The notes: a model not told the origin generated them from the sequence alone. A DNA stretch of 37,773 bases from HGM04593 sp964512955 (GCA_964512955.1 CAZEKX010000012.1:1-37773); one strand, 5' to 3'. Positions 1 through 9,343 are shown, counted from the first letter of the stretch. A program made the numbers and translations.

Positions 1-120
1 CTCAAAGTCGTGAGCAAGGTGGGGATTTTGTTGCACTTCTATCTTGACAGTATAATTTTTATATCTGTAATGTTTTATTTCCCCATTTAATATAAGGTGT
101 ATATCTCCTTTTTTGTTAAA
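1..120 (-). other. Unassigned open frame running off the left edge
   Basis: On the minus strand the 40 codons after the stop of the Crp/Fnr gene are open to the window edge, in the same frame as that gene. An AAAGGAG ribosome-site-like sequence lies just after the stop. The translation is Lys/Tyr rich and ends ...NPHLAHDFE at the edge. No ATG, GTG or TTG starts this frame near the ribosome site; the only ATG nearby is in another frame and stops after three codons. It could be the start of a downstream gene with an unusual start such as ATA, or chance. I do not recognise a product. Confidence 0.25.
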
Positions 121-795
121 TTACTCCTCTTGTGTGGTAACGGAAAGTAGCAGTTCGAAATTTGGGATATGTATCTCTTTTCTGCTTAATTTGACAAATC
201 CTTTACGTTGTAATTCGTTTAACGCTTTGGAGACATTTATGCGTGTTTCGCACAAGAGAGATGCCATGCGGTCCATCTTAATTAATATGGTTTTGCTACC
301 ATGTAATGTCTCGGAGTGCATGGCAATGAATTGAATAATTCGTTGTTCTATGTCGTGTTCCGGATCCTGCCAAATTTTTCTGTTAAGTGTTTGTGCTCTA
401 TGACTTATAATATTCAAGAGGTTTAATGTGAATATGTCATGTTTTGTGAATTCACTGAAAAAGTATGATTTGTCTATTTTGAGTACGCTGCAATCACTTG
501 AGGCGTAATAGTTTCTATTGTATTCGGTGGATGAACCGAATATGGAGTATGGCTCAACGGTGTATGGGGCTTCGTGAATTTCTATAAGTCTATAGGATTC
601 GTCGGAGGAGCATGTCTCAGTTTTTACCTCTCCATTTAGTATAATAATAAATTTATTACACTTATCACCCTGGGTTAGTATCTTGCTACCCGCAGCGTAA
701 CTTGTGAATTCCAATTTTACCTTGTCGAGAACAGATGTTATGTCATTTCTGCTCATTCCTTGGAAATATGGTAGTCTTAATAGGTTGTCGTACAT
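121..795 (-). CDS. Crp/Fnr family transcriptional regulator
   Basis: A 224-residue protein of usual Crp/Fnr length. Residues about 20-125 form the cyclic-nucleotide-binding-type beta-roll sensor domain (GDKCNKFIIILNGEVK is the typical roll segment). Residues about 165-215 form the winged helix, with RMASLLCETRINVSKALNELQRKGFV as sensor-to-recognition helices. There is no N-terminal cysteine cluster like that of E. coli Fnr, so an iron-sulfur oxygen sensor of that type is unlikely; the ligand is unknown. The gene is transcribed away from miaA, and a TAnnTTTG -7 box lies at 849-856. A 16-base inverted repeat at 937-952 has the shape of a Crp/Fnr operator and may be its own site. Family assignment is firm; the regulon is not visible. 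Confidence 0.9.
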   Translation of the reverse strand: MYDNLLRLPYFQGMSRNDITSVLDKVKLEFTSYAAGSKILTQGDKCNKFIIILNGEVKTETCSSDESYRLIEIHEAPYTVEPYSIFGSSTEYNRNYYASSDCSVLKIDKSYFFSEFTKHDIFTLNLLNIISHRAQTLNRKIWQDPEHDIEQRIIQFIAMHSETLHGSKTILIKMDRMASLLCETRINVSKALNELQRKGFVKLSRKEIHIPNFELLLSVTTQEE

Positions 796-848
796 CTTTT
801 GACTTTTTATTTACAAATAAGAAGATGTTTGGATTTCTTCGATTATTG

Positions 849-856
849 CAAATATA
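849..856 (-). promoter_or_regulatory. Promoter -7 box for the Crp/Fnr gene
   Basis: TATATTTG on the minus strand matches the Bacteroidota -7 consensus TAnnTTTG. It lies 53 bases before the start codon. No clear TTTG -33 element is present at the expected distance. A perfect 10-base palindrome TGATATATCA (861-870) sits directly upstream, in the spacer. Confidence 0.5.
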
Positions 857-936
857 ACTCTGATATATCATAAATGTATCATCCGTTTTTTAATTTTTAT
901 CTTTTTTAACTCTATTCAATATTTAGAAACGGTTTT

Positions 937-952
937 TTGTATTTCGATACAA
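937..952. promoter_or_regulatory. Crp/Fnr-like inverted repeat
   Basis: TTGTAT-TTCG-ATACAA is a perfect inverted repeat with six-base arms and a four-base spacer. This is the geometry of Crp/Fnr-family operators (Fnr consensus TTGAT-N4-ATCAA). It lies between the divergent Crp/Fnr gene and miaA. It could also be read as a small hairpin with a TTCG loop. Binding is an inference. Confidence 0.35.
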
Positions 953-1033
953 GAAATGTGTGGTTTTTGTTTTAAAGATTGTTGGCGAACTCGATTTTTA
1001 TGCAAACGGGTGTAATAAACCGATTTTTTTATG

Positions 1034-1041
1034 TAAGTTTG
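1034..1041 (+). promoter_or_regulatory. Promoter -7 box for miaA operon
   Basis: TAAGTTTG matches TAnnTTTG. It ends only six bases before the miaA ATG at 1048, so transcription would begin at or within a few bases of the start codon, giving a leaderless or nearly leaderless message. No good -33 TTTG is seen at the right spacing. Confidence 0.4.
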
Positions 1042-1047
1042 CAGTGT

Positions 1048-1977
1048 ATGAGTAATATTCCTAACAATAAATATGATATGCTTGCTGTTGTAGGCCCTAC
1101 TGCTTGTGGAAAGACTGCCCTTGCGGTGGAACTTGCAATTGCTCTTGGTGGTGAGGTGCTTAGTGCCGATAGTCGTCAGGTGTATCGTGGTATGGATATT
1201 GGTACAGGCAAGGATATTGCAGAGTATTCGCGTGGTGGAGTGGTGGTTCCTTATCACCTTATAGATATTGTCGATGCAGGGGAAAAATATAATCTGTTTG
1301 AGTTTCAACGCGATTTTCTACAGGCTTACAATAGTGTGATAGAACGTGGTGCACTACCGGTTTTGTGTGGTGGCAGTGGTATGTATGTGGAATCGGTGTT
1401 AAAGGGGTATCGTCTCATACCTGTACCCGAAAATACTGTCCTACGTAACGAGTTGCAAAGTAAATCTTTGGAGGAACTTACCGCTATTCTTGCATCGTAC
1501 AAGACATTGCATAACAATACCGATACCGATACTGTTAAACGTGCTATACGCGCTATTGAAATTGAGGAGTATTACGCTCGTTGTCCGGTTGAGGAGCGTT
1601 CGTTCCCTCAAATTAAATGTTTGACTGTAGGTGTAGATGTAGAGCGTGAAGTGCGTCGTGAGCGTATAACTCGCAGGTTGCATGCGCGTTTACAGGAAGG
1701 GCTTGTTGAAGAGGTGGAGCATTTATTGTCATCGGGTATAACTGCGGAGCAGTTGATTTATTACGGTTTGGAGTATAAATATGTAACTTTGTATTTGACT
1801 GGAGTATTGACTCGTGCCGAAACGGAAAATTCGTTGGAGATAGCAATACATCAGTTTGCCAAAAGACAAATGACATGGTTTCGTGGTATGGAGCGTCGTG
1901 GTGTTGATATAAAATGGATAGATGGAACCTTACCGGTGAATCATCAGGTTGAACAGATAAAGGAACTTATACAATGA
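1048..1977 (+). CDS. miaA: tRNA dimethylallyltransferase MiaA
   Basis: MiaA transfers a dimethylallyl group to N6 of adenosine 37 in tRNAs that read UNN codons. With this start the protein has 309 residues, the usual length. The Walker A motif GPTACGKT is at residues 16-23, followed by the family signature DSRQVYRGMDIGTGK. The frame is open back to 979, but the extra 23 residues do not resemble a MiaA N-terminus and would lie upstream of the -7 box at 1034-1041. The last codons overlap the next gene by ATGA, so the two are translationally coupled. It heads a run with the lipid kinase and kdsA. Assignment is firm. Confidence 0.95.
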   Translation: MSNIPNNKYDMLAVVGPTACGKTALAVELAIALGGEVLSADSRQVYRGMDIGTGKDIAEYSRGGVVVPYHLIDIVDAGEKYNLFEFQRDFLQAYNSVIERGALPVLCGGSGMYVESVLKGYRLIPVPENTVLRNELQSKSLEELTAILASYKTLHNNTDTDTVKRAIRAIEIEEYYARCPVEERSFPQIKCLTVGVDVEREVRRERITRRLHARLQEGLVEEVEHLLSSGITAEQLIYYGLEYKYVTLYLTGVLTRAETENSLEIAIHQFAKRQMTWFRGMERRGVDIKWIDGTLPVNHQVEQIKELIQ

Positions 1978-2924
1978 TAAAGGACCTTAATAATAACAGG
2001 CATCGTTGGGGCATAATATATTGTCCGCGTGTTGGAGCGTGGCGTCCCATGAAGCGTTGGAACGAGATACGTGATTATTTAAAGGAGCGTGCTGTTGAGT
2101 ACGACTTTATACAGTCCGAGGATTACGGTTCTGTGGAACGCTTGGCAAAGGTATTTGCCGACAATGGTTACGAGACTATAGTGCTTGTTGGCGGTGATGG
2201 TGCTTTGCAGGATGCTATAAATGGTATTATGGCTTCGGAGAATCGTTCCAGAATATCTCTTGGTCTCATTCCCAACGGAATAGCAAACGATTATGCATTT
2301 TATTGGAAAATGCACGAGTTCGATGTGAAAGAGGCAGTCGATTGTATTATCGGGCATCGTGTACGATCTGTCGATGTAGGTTATTGCAAGTATCAAGAAA
2401 ATGGTGAAGAACAGAAACGCTACTTCTTGAATGTTGTTAATATAGGTCTTAGCGCACATGCTGTAGAGATTGCAAATCGCAAGCGATTCATCTTTGTGAA
2501 AATGGCTTCATTTTTTACTGCGATTTTTCATTTGCTCTTCTTCCGTCAGAATTTTAATATGAAGTTCCGACTTAACAATACATTGGTAGAGCAGAAATTT
2601 ATGATGCTTTGTATTGGTAATTCCCGAGGCTATGGTATGACGCCAAGTGCTGTGCCATACAATGGTTGGCTAGATGTATCGGCTGTAAAGATGCCAAAAT
2701 TATTTGGTATGTTACAGGGGTTATATATGGTGGCAAAGAGAAAAATTCTTAACTACAAACTTATGCAACCATATCGTACAACCGAAATAGAGATATATTC
2801 AACAGATAATGCTATGGCTGGTATCGATGGTCGCCCATTTAAACCAACTTATCCTCTTTATGTAGGAATAGAGCGTGAGAGTCTTAATTTTATAATTCCA
2901 AACAAAATAAACAAATCGAAATAA
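1974..2924 (+). CDS. YegS/diacylglycerol-kinase family lipid kinase
   Basis: A 316-residue protein with a diacylglycerol-kinase catalytic domain. The nucleotide-binding loop reads VGGDGALQDAINGI at about residues 72-85, against the family GGDGT(x)NE, and is followed by LGLIPNGIANDYA, the usual NGxxND region. Such enzymes phosphorylate diacylglycerol, sphingoid or related lipids; the substrate cannot be read from sequence. The start ATG overlaps the miaA stop (ATGA), and kdsA starts five bases after it ends, so all three are probably co-transcribed. The neighbouring kdsA makes a lipid or envelope role reasonable, but that is inference. Confidence 0.85.
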   Translation: MIKDLNNNRHRWGIIYCPRVGAWRPMKRWNEIRDYLKERAVEYDFIQSEDYGSVERLAKVFADNGYETIVLVGGDGALQDAINGIMASENRSRISLGLIPNGIANDYAFYWKMHEFDVKEAVDCIIGHRVRSVDVGYCKYQENGEEQKRYFLNVVNIGLSAHAVEIANRKRFIFVKMASFFTAIFHLLFFRQNFNMKFRLNNTLVEQKFMMLCIGNSRGYGMTPSAVPYNGWLDVSAVKMPKLFGMLQGLYMVAKRKILNYKLMQPYRTTEIEIYSTDNAMAGIDGRPFKPTYPLYVGIERESLNFIIPNKINKSK

Positions 2925-2928
2925 TACT

Positions 2929-3732
2929 ATGACAATTCGAGAACTTACATCAACCGATAATTTCTTTCTATTGGCTGGTCCCTGCGTAATTGAGGGTGAG
3001 GATATGGCTATGAGAATAGCCGAGAAAATAGTTTCTATTACACGAGATAGAGGTGTCCCATATGTGTTCAAAGGTTCATATCGCAAGGCAAACCGTTCGC
3101 GTGTCGACTCCTTTACAGGTATTGGTGACGAGAATGCATTGCGCGTATTGCGACGTGTGCGTGAAACATTCAATGTGCCTGTTGTAACAGATATTCATTC
3201 TGCCGAAGAGGCTGAAATGGCGGCAGAGTATGTGGATATTCTGCAAATACCGGCTTTTTTGTGCCGACAAACCGATTTGCTTGTTGCTGCAGCGAAGACC
3301 GGTCGCATAGTGAATATTAAAAAAGGACAGTTCCTCTCACCGATGGCTATGAAATATGCAGCCGAGAAAGTTGTTTCCGAGGGTGGGGCAGGGCAGGTTA
3401 TGCTCACTGAGCGTGGTACCACATTTGGTTATCAAGATCTTGTGGTCGATTTTCGTTCTATTCCACAGATGCGTACATTCGGGTATCCTGTTATTATGGA
3501 TGTTACTCACTCTTTGCAACAGCCCAATCAAACTGTTGGTGTAACAGGTGGTATGCCCGAAATGATTGAGACAATATCTAAAGCGGCAATTGCAGTGGGA
3601 GCCGATGGTATATTCCTTGAGACACACGAAAACCCGGCAGAGGCTAAGAGTGATGGCGCAAACATGTTGTGTCTCGATTTGCTCGAAGGGTTGCTCGATA
3701 AGTTATTGCGAGTACGTGAGGCAATAAAATAG
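2929..3732 (+). CDS. kdsA: 3-deoxy-8-phosphooctulonate synthase KdsA
   Basis: KdsA condenses phosphoenolpyruvate with arabinose-5-phosphate to Kdo-8-phosphate, the precursor of the inner sugar of lipopolysaccharide. It is a cytoplasmic enzyme. The 267 residues cover the whole TIM barrel: LLAGPCVIEG near the N-terminus, FKGSYRKANRSR for phosphoenolpyruvate binding, VTDIHS, VNIKKGQFLSP, LTERGTTFGY and MDVTHSLQQPN. All are standard family signatures. It starts four bases after the lipid kinase and has no promoter of its own that I can see. The next gene begins 56 bases downstream on the same strand and may be read through. Confidence 0.95.
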   Translation: MTIRELTSTDNFFLLAGPCVIEGEDMAMRIAEKIVSITRDRGVPYVFKGSYRKANRSRVDSFTGIGDENALRVLRRVRETFNVPVVTDIHSAEEAEMAAEYVDILQIPAFLCRQTDLLVAAAKTGRIVNIKKGQFLSPMAMKYAAEKVVSEGGAGQVMLTERGTTFGYQDLVVDFRSIPQMRTFGYPVIMDVTHSLQQPNQTVGVTGGMPEMIETISKAAIAVGADGIFLETHENPAEAKSDGANMLCLDLLEGLLDKLLRVREAIK

Positions 3733-3788
3733 TTTATTATAAATAATACCGTTCTTCTATAAAACTTTATGTTTAAGAAAATGTTACA

Positions 3789-5954
3789 ATGGTTAAACAA
3801 TCTATGATGTGGAGAGCGGTTACATTGGCTTTAGTGTTGATGTTGTGTGCAACAAATGTTGTTGCCACAACATCAACAGATATTTTAGCCGATTCTCTAA
3901 TGGATGTTTTGTCGGGTCGTTTGCAACGTAAAGAGTTTGCAGTGGGGGAATTCTATGGCAAACTCTATCTTAAACAACGTGTCGATGTCGAAAAGAATAA
4001 TCTTGGATTGAACGTTATACCCGATATGACCCGTTTCGACCGTAAAGTAAAGAAATATCTTACTGAACTATTTTACGACGTGCATTATATCGATTATACC
4101 ATTCCCGATGTGCGTCGCAGGGCAAGTATCACAACACACCGTCATGGTAGTGGAGAAATGGAACGTGTTCTTGAATATATGAGTCCCGACATATATAGCG
4201 AGGATATGCTCGATGAGGGTTATCTTTCTCCAATGTATAAGACAAATCAAAACAGTTACCGATACAAAACAGATGAACAATATACCGATACAGCAAAAAT
4301 AGAATCGGGTTCTGTAAAGATACTTTTTGAACAACGTTTCGATAATATTAAACTCTTCGATAAAGGTTGGTTACTGCTTGATGACTCATGCAATGTACGC
4401 GAGTTCTATGTCGAGGGTTGGGATGAACAGAGCCGTTTCAAACTGCTTTATAAGATGGGGAATGAAGGGCTTGAACGTTTTGTTGTTAAAGATATATCAT
4501 TGTGCGTGGATTATAATTTCGCAGGTAACAAATTAAGAATAATTGCGGAAGGACGTTATAACTTCGATGCCGTTAATCCTGTCGATAAGGTTGTAAAAAC
4601 GGGTTACGATTATAATCTCTCCGGTGATTATAAAACCATGCTCGATAACGATACGATAAAAGATAGAATAGAATATGCTGCAAGAAACAGGCTTATACCG
4701 CTTACTGCGTCCGATTCGTTATTGTATAGAGATAAAGGGGTGTTTGGTACAAAAAAAGATGAAGAACAAAATGATGAGAGTGCTTCGACACCGGTTCGCT
4801 GGCTATGGACTTTAGGCGATGAAATGATAAGCAGTCATTCCATGGAGTGGGAGGGTGGCAGACTAAAATTCTATCCAATAATAAATCCCTCATATTTAAG
4901 TTACAGTTCGAGTAGAGGACTTGCATACAAATTTGCTCTTAATTTGAATAACCGTTTCAAGAACAATAGGGAATTGAATATAAAACCTATGGTTGGTTAT
5001 AACTTCAAACAGGAGGTGTTTTATTGGGATGTAATCTCTACCTATCTGTTCAATCCAAGGCATTTGGGACGAATTACGTTCGACTTCGGTCTTGGTAACC
5101 GAACATACAGCAGTGTGGTTCTCGACAAAATAGATAAATTGGCACTCGATTCATTGAATTTTAAAAAACTTAATCTGAACTATTTCGAGAATCTCTATTT
5201 CAATATTTGGGCAGAACAGGAACTTTTTAACGGTTTTGAGTTTCGTTTCGGTGTCGATTTTCATCGGCGCAAATTGGTGGGTAAACCAAACGAAACCATA
5301 GACAATGGAATGGTGGAACTCAAAAATCAGTATACGCAGTTCGCACCCCATTTGCGTTTTACATGGTGGCCCGGTATGTACTATTATATATATAATGGCC
5401 GTAAAGTCAATGTGGGCTCAAAATCTCCACGTTTCTCTCTCGATATTGAACAGGGTACACATGGTGTCCTTGGCTCCAACAGTGTGTATACCCGTGCTGA
5501 AATAGATATGCAATACCGAAAAAAAGTTAATAGTAGCGACATACTGTATATGCGTTTTGGTGGTGGAGGGTATTTTTATACAAAAGATGTCTATTTTGTC
5601 GATTATGCCTTTTTGCATAACGATAACCTTCCCCTCAACTGGAACGATGAAATTGGCGGTGTCTTTCAATTGCTCGATGGAGAATGGTACAACTCTGCAA
5701 AAAAATATTTAAGAGCGAACTTCACTTATGAGTCGCCGTTTCTTCTTTTTCAAAAGATGTTGCCACAGGTTCGTTTTATAAAACATGAACGTATATATTT
5801 GAATCTTTTGACAATATCGCATCTGCATCCATACTCCGAATTGGGATATGGCGTAGAGACACCTTATGTCGACGTAGGCGTTTTTGCAAGTTTCGAGAAT
5901 GCCAAGTTTCATAAAGTGGGATATAAATTTACAATATCTATTTTTCGCGACTGA
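3789..5954 (+). CDS. DUF5686-like outer-membrane beta-barrel protein
   Basis: A 721-residue exported protein. The first 27 residues form a signal peptide ending near NVVATTS. The body resembles the Bacteroidota DUF5686 family: a periplasmic N-terminal part with KILFEQRFDNIKLFDKGWLLLDD and YVEGWDEQSRFKL, then from about residue 370 many alternating aromatic/polar strands and a final aromatic-rich strand (KVGYKFTISIFRD), typical of an outer-membrane barrel. Many relatives carry an N-terminal CarboxypepD_reg domain; none is visible here, so this is a shorter version. It follows kdsA by 56 bases, perhaps in the same operon. The function is unknown. Family assignment is from memory of motifs, not a search. 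Confidence 0.65.
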   Translation: MVKQSMMWRAVTLALVLMLCATNVVATTSTDILADSLMDVLSGRLQRKEFAVGEFYGKLYLKQRVDVEKNNLGLNVIPDMTRFDRKVKKYLTELFYDVHYIDYTIPDVRRRASITTHRHGSGEMERVLEYMSPDIYSEDMLDEGYLSPMYKTNQNSYRYKTDEQYTDTAKIESGSVKILFEQRFDNIKLFDKGWLLLDDSCNVREFYVEGWDEQSRFKLLYKMGNEGLERFVVKDISLCVDYNFAGNKLRIIAEGRYNFDAVNPVDKVVKTGYDYNLSGDYKTMLDNDTIKDRIEYAARNRLIPLTASDSLLYRDKGVFGTKKDEEQNDESASTPVRWLWTLGDEMISSHSMEWEGGRLKFYPIINPSYLSYSSSRGLAYKFALNLNNRFKNNRELNIKPMVGYNFKQEVFYWDVISTYLFNPRHLGRITFDFGLGNRTYSSVVLDKIDKLALDSLNFKKLNLNYFENLYFNIWAEQELFNGFEFRFGVDFHRRKLVGKPNETIDNGMVELKNQYTQFAPHLRFTWWPGMYYYIYNGRKVNVGSKSPRFSLDIEQGTHGVLGSNSVYTRAEIDMQYRKKVNSSDILYMRFGGGGYFYTKDVYFVDYAFLHNDNLPLNWNDEIGGVFQLLDGEWYNSAKKYLRANFTYESPFLLFQKMLPQVRFIKHERIYLNLLTISHLHPYSELGYGVETPYVDVGVFASFENAKFHKVGYKFTISIFRD

Positions 5955-6020
5955 TTTTGGCATATATTAACAGGTAAAATGCATGTTTTTTAATTTTTTT
6001 TAAAAAAATGACTCTTTTAG

Positions 6021-6052
6021 TTTGTTATTCATATTTTTAATGTCTACATTTG
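6021..6052 (+). promoter_or_regulatory. Promoter of the glycogen operon
   Basis: TTTG (6021-6024), 20 bases, then TACATTTG (6045-6052): a perfect Bacteroidota housekeeping promoter. Transcription should begin near 6059, leaving a leader of about 40 bases before the ATG at 6099. Confidence 0.75.
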
Positions 6053-6098
6053 AAAGTGGTAAATAAAAACGAAACTTTTATCAAATAAATTACACGAG

Positions 6099-8054
6099 AT
6101 GAGTTATTTGCGATTCGAAAAAACGCTAATGACAAACTTAGAAGAGTCGTTGCAAAAGGAGATTTTGAGAACAAACCGTTCCGGTGCTTATCACTGCTCG
6201 ACTATTGTCGATTGTAATACACGTAAGTATCATGGTTTGTTGGTCGTTCCCATTCCGCAACTCGATGAAGAAAACCACGTTCTTCTTTCGTCTCTCGACG
6301 AGACAGTGGTTCTTCACGGTGCAGAATTTAACCTGGGATTGCATAAGTACAATGCCGACAATTTCAGTCCCCGAGGCAATAAGTACATTCGTGAGTTTGC
6401 ATGGGAGCGTGTGCCTACTACCATTTATAACGTTGGTGGAGTATGGCTTAAAAAAGAGAAAGCCTTTGTGCATCACGAGAACAGAATTCTTATCCGTTAC
6501 ACACTCTTGAAGGCAAACACAGCCGTAACATTGCGTCTGCGTCCTTTCCTTGCTTTCCGCAGTGTTCGTGAGTATACTCACGAAAATAACATTGCCGACC
6601 GCAGTTTCCGCGAGGTTGAGAACGGTATAAGTATGTGCATGTATTCGGGTTATCCCGATTTATACATGCAGTTGAACAAGAAAAACGAGTTCGTTTATCG
6701 TCCCGACTGGTACAGAGGTATTGAGTATGTTAAGGAACTTGAACGAGGCTACGATTTCAACGAAGACCTCTTTGTTCCCGGTTATTTTGAACTGAAAATG
6801 AAGGTGGGCGAAAGCATAGTCTTCTCCGGTGGTATTGACCCTATCAGTACTCGTACCATGAAGGCGGCTTTTGAACATGAAGAGAAAATCCGTATTCCGC
6901 GTGATAACTTTATGCACTGCATGGAGTGTGCCGGAAACCAATTCTTCAATGTTCAGGGTGAACACATCTATATCCTTGCCGGTTATCCTTGGTTTAAGTG
7001 TCGTGCCCGCGACCTCTTTGTGTCGCTTCCCGGTCTTACACTTACCGAATCGGGTAAACCCGGTGAATTCGAGCAGGTGATGCGTACAGCAAGTATTGCC
7101 ATCGACGATTTCATTGCCGAGCGTGCAAGCGACTGTAAAATATACGAAATGGAACATCCCGATGTCCTGTTATGGGCTGTTTGGGCATTACAGCAATATG
7201 CAAACGAGCGTGGTATGCAGGCTTGTTATGATAAATATGGCAATTTGCTGTTCAAAATCATGGGATATATCCACGACAACAAACATCTTAATCTGCGTCT
7301 AATGCCTAACGGTCTGCTCTCTACAAACGGAAAAGACAAGGCTGTTACATGGATGAACTCAACAGCAAACGGACGTCCAGTTGTTCCACGTACAGGATAT
7401 GTAGTTGAGATAAATGCTCTTTGGTACAATGCTCTTAAGTTTACTCAAGAGATGGCTGCATTAAAGGGAGACTCAGAACTCGAAAATTCATATATACGTC
7501 TTATCGCTATTGCCGGAAAGGCATTTGTTGATGTCTTCTTGAATGAGCATGGCTATTTATACGACTATGTCGATGGAGACTATGTCGACTGGAGCGTTCG
7601 TCCCAACATGATTATGGCTGTTGCACTCGACCACTCACCTCTTGATTCAAAACAGAAGAAGAGAGTTCTCGATATTGTAACACGTGAGTTGCTTACACCG
7701 CGTGGCTTGCGCTCATTGTCGCCTAAGAGTGTGGGTTATAATCCCAACTATGTTGGTCCTCAGATACAGCGCGATTATGCTTATCATCAGGGAACTGTAT
7801 GGCCTTGGCTTGGAGGTTTCTACTATGAGGCATATCTAAAAATATACAAAACAAGCGGAGTGTCGTTTGTTGAGAGACAGATGATTGGCTACGAAGACGA
7901 AATTGTACAACACTGTGTTGGTTCAATTCCCGAAGTGTTCGACGGAAACCCACCTTTCAAAGGTAGAGGAGCAGTTGCCTTTGCAATGAATGTTGCAGCA
8001 ATTCTTAGAACAAGCCATATACTCAAACAGTACGAATCTAAATTGGAGGGATAA
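6099..8054 (+). CDS. Glycogen debranching enzyme (amylo-alpha-1,6-glucosidase)
   Basis: A 651-residue cytoplasmic enzyme expected to hydrolyse alpha-1,6 branch glucose in glycogen. The N-terminal half opens with NRSGAYHCSTIVDCNTRKYHGLLV, the hallmark of the bacterial debranching N-terminal domain. The C-terminal half is an (alpha/alpha)6 toroid of the GDE_C type, with TWMNSTANGRPVVPRTGYVVEIN and YHQGTVWPWLGG, the usual substrate-binding and catalytic stretches. It is the first gene of a three-gene run: the GT4 gene starts four bases after its stop, with a GGAGG ribosome site in its last codons (8045-8049). The run is driven by the promoter at 6021-6052. Confidence 0.92.
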   Translation: MSYLRFEKTLMTNLEESLQKEILRTNRSGAYHCSTIVDCNTRKYHGLLVVPIPQLDEENHVLLSSLDETVVLHGAEFNLGLHKYNADNFSPRGNKYIREFAWERVPTTIYNVGGVWLKKEKAFVHHENRILIRYTLLKANTAVTLRLRPFLAFRSVREYTHENNIADRSFREVENGISMCMYSGYPDLYMQLNKKNEFVYRPDWYRGIEYVKELERGYDFNEDLFVPGYFELKMKVGESIVFSGGIDPISTRTMKAAFEHEEKIRIPRDNFMHCMECAGNQFFNVQGEHIYILAGYPWFKCRARDLFVSLPGLTLTESGKPGEFEQVMRTASIAIDDFIAERASDCKIYEMEHPDVLLWAVWALQQYANERGMQACYDKYGNLLFKIMGYIHDNKHLNLRLMPNGLLSTNGKDKAVTWMNSTANGRPVVPRTGYVVEINALWYNALKFTQEMAALKGDSELENSYIRLIAIAGKAFVDVFLNEHGYLYDYVDGDYVDWSVRPNMIMAVALDHSPLDSKQKKRVLDIVTRELLTPRGLRSLSPKSVGYNPNYVGPQIQRDYAYHQGTVWPWLGGFYYEAYLKIYKTSGVSFVERQMIGYEDEIVQHCVGSIPEVFDGNPPFKGRGAVAFAMNVAAILRTSHILKQYESKLEG

Positions 8055-8058
8055 CGGT

Positions 8059-9321
8059 ATGAAAGTATTAATGTTCGGTTGGGAGTTTCCCCCGCATATT
8101 TCCGGAGGTCTCGGTACCGCAAGTTACGGACTAACAAAAGGTTTTGTTCCACAAGGTGATGTTGAGATAAAATTCTGCATCCCCAAACCATATGGTGACG
8201 AAGATAACAGTTTCTTGAGAATTGTTGGTATGAACTCTGTGCCCATTGTTTGGAAAGATGTCGATGCCAATTATGTAGATTCTCGTGCCGGTTCAATTAT
8301 TCGTCCCGAGGAGTATTTCCGTTACAGAGATAATATCTATGGCGACTTCAGTTACATGAATACCAATGATTTGGGTTGTATGGAGTTTGCCGGTGGCTAT
8401 CCCGATAATCTGCATGAGGAGATTAATAACTACTCTATTATTGCCGGAGTGGTGGCACGTACAGAAGAATTTGATATCATTCACTCACACGACTGGCTTA
8501 CATACCCGGCAGGTATCCATGCAAAGCAGGTTTCAGGTAAAAAACTTGTGATACACGTTCATGCTACAGACTTTGACCGTAGTCGTGGTAATGTGAATCC
8601 TACTGTATATTCGATAGAGAAGAATGGTATGGATCATGCCGACCACATCTTCTGCGTAAGTGAACTTACACGTCGTACTGTAATAGAGAAGTATCATCAG
8701 CATCCATCTAAGGTTACTACATTGCATAATGCGGTAACACCTCTTTCACCCGATATTTTGGCTATTGAACCAAAGAAAATCCCCGGCGAAAAGGTTGTTA
8801 CATTCCTTGGACGTATTACAATGCAGAAAGGTCCCGAATATTTTGTTGAGGCTGCCGCTCAGGTACTCAAGAGAACAAAAAATATTCGTTTCTGTATGGC
8901 AGGTAGTGGAGATATGATGAACGACATGATAAAACTCGTGGCGCAAAGAGGTATAGCCGACAGGTTCCACTTCCCGGGTTTCATGCGCGGACGTCAGGTT
9001 TACGAATGTCTAAAGGCCAGTGATGTATATATAATGCCTTCGGTAAGTGAGCCGTTTGGTATATCACCCCTTGAAGCAATGCAATGCGATGTTCCTACTA
9101 TAATATCTAAACAATCGGGCTGTGCCGAAATTCTCGACAAATGTATAAAGACCGATTATTGGGATATAAACGCTATGGCGGATGCCATTTACGCCATCTG
9201 TAATTACGACTCTCTCTACGAATATCTTAAGGTTGAGGGACGACGCGAAGTAGATGCAATTACTTGGGAGGCTGTTGCGCTCAAGTTACGCGGATTATAT
9301 GAAGAAGTAATGGCTCATTAA
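8059..9321 (+). CDS. GT4 glycosyltransferase, glycogen-synthase-like
   Basis: A 420-residue GT-B glycosyltransferase. It opens with MKVLMFGWEFPPHISGGLGTA, in which GGLG is the donor-phosphate loop found in starch and glycogen synthases. The C-terminal half carries VVTFLGRITMQKGPEYFVEAA and then the GT4 E-x7-E signature SEPFGISPLEAMQCD. The frame is open back to 7990, but the ATG at 8059 is correct: it begins the conserved strand and follows GGAGG by nine bases. Set between a debranching enzyme and a GH57 amylase, it most likely extends alpha-glucan chains. The nucleotide sugar used cannot be read from sequence. Confidence 0.9.
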   Translation: MKVLMFGWEFPPHISGGLGTASYGLTKGFVPQGDVEIKFCIPKPYGDEDNSFLRIVGMNSVPIVWKDVDANYVDSRAGSIIRPEEYFRYRDNIYGDFSYMNTNDLGCMEFAGGYPDNLHEEINNYSIIAGVVARTEEFDIIHSHDWLTYPAGIHAKQVSGKKLVIHVHATDFDRSRGNVNPTVYSIEKNGMDHADHIFCVSELTRRTVIEKYHQHPSKVTTLHNAVTPLSPDILAIEPKKIPGEKVVTFLGRITMQKGPEYFVEAAAQVLKRTKNIRFCMAGSGDMMNDMIKLVAQRGIADRFHFPGFMRGRQVYECLKASDVYIMPSVSEPFGISPLEAMQCDVPTIISKQSGCAEILDKCIKTDYWDINAMADAIYAICNYDSLYEYLKVEGRREVDAITWEAVALKLRGLYEEVMAH

Positions 9322-9343
9322 GAATTAAAAAGATTAAAAAGAT

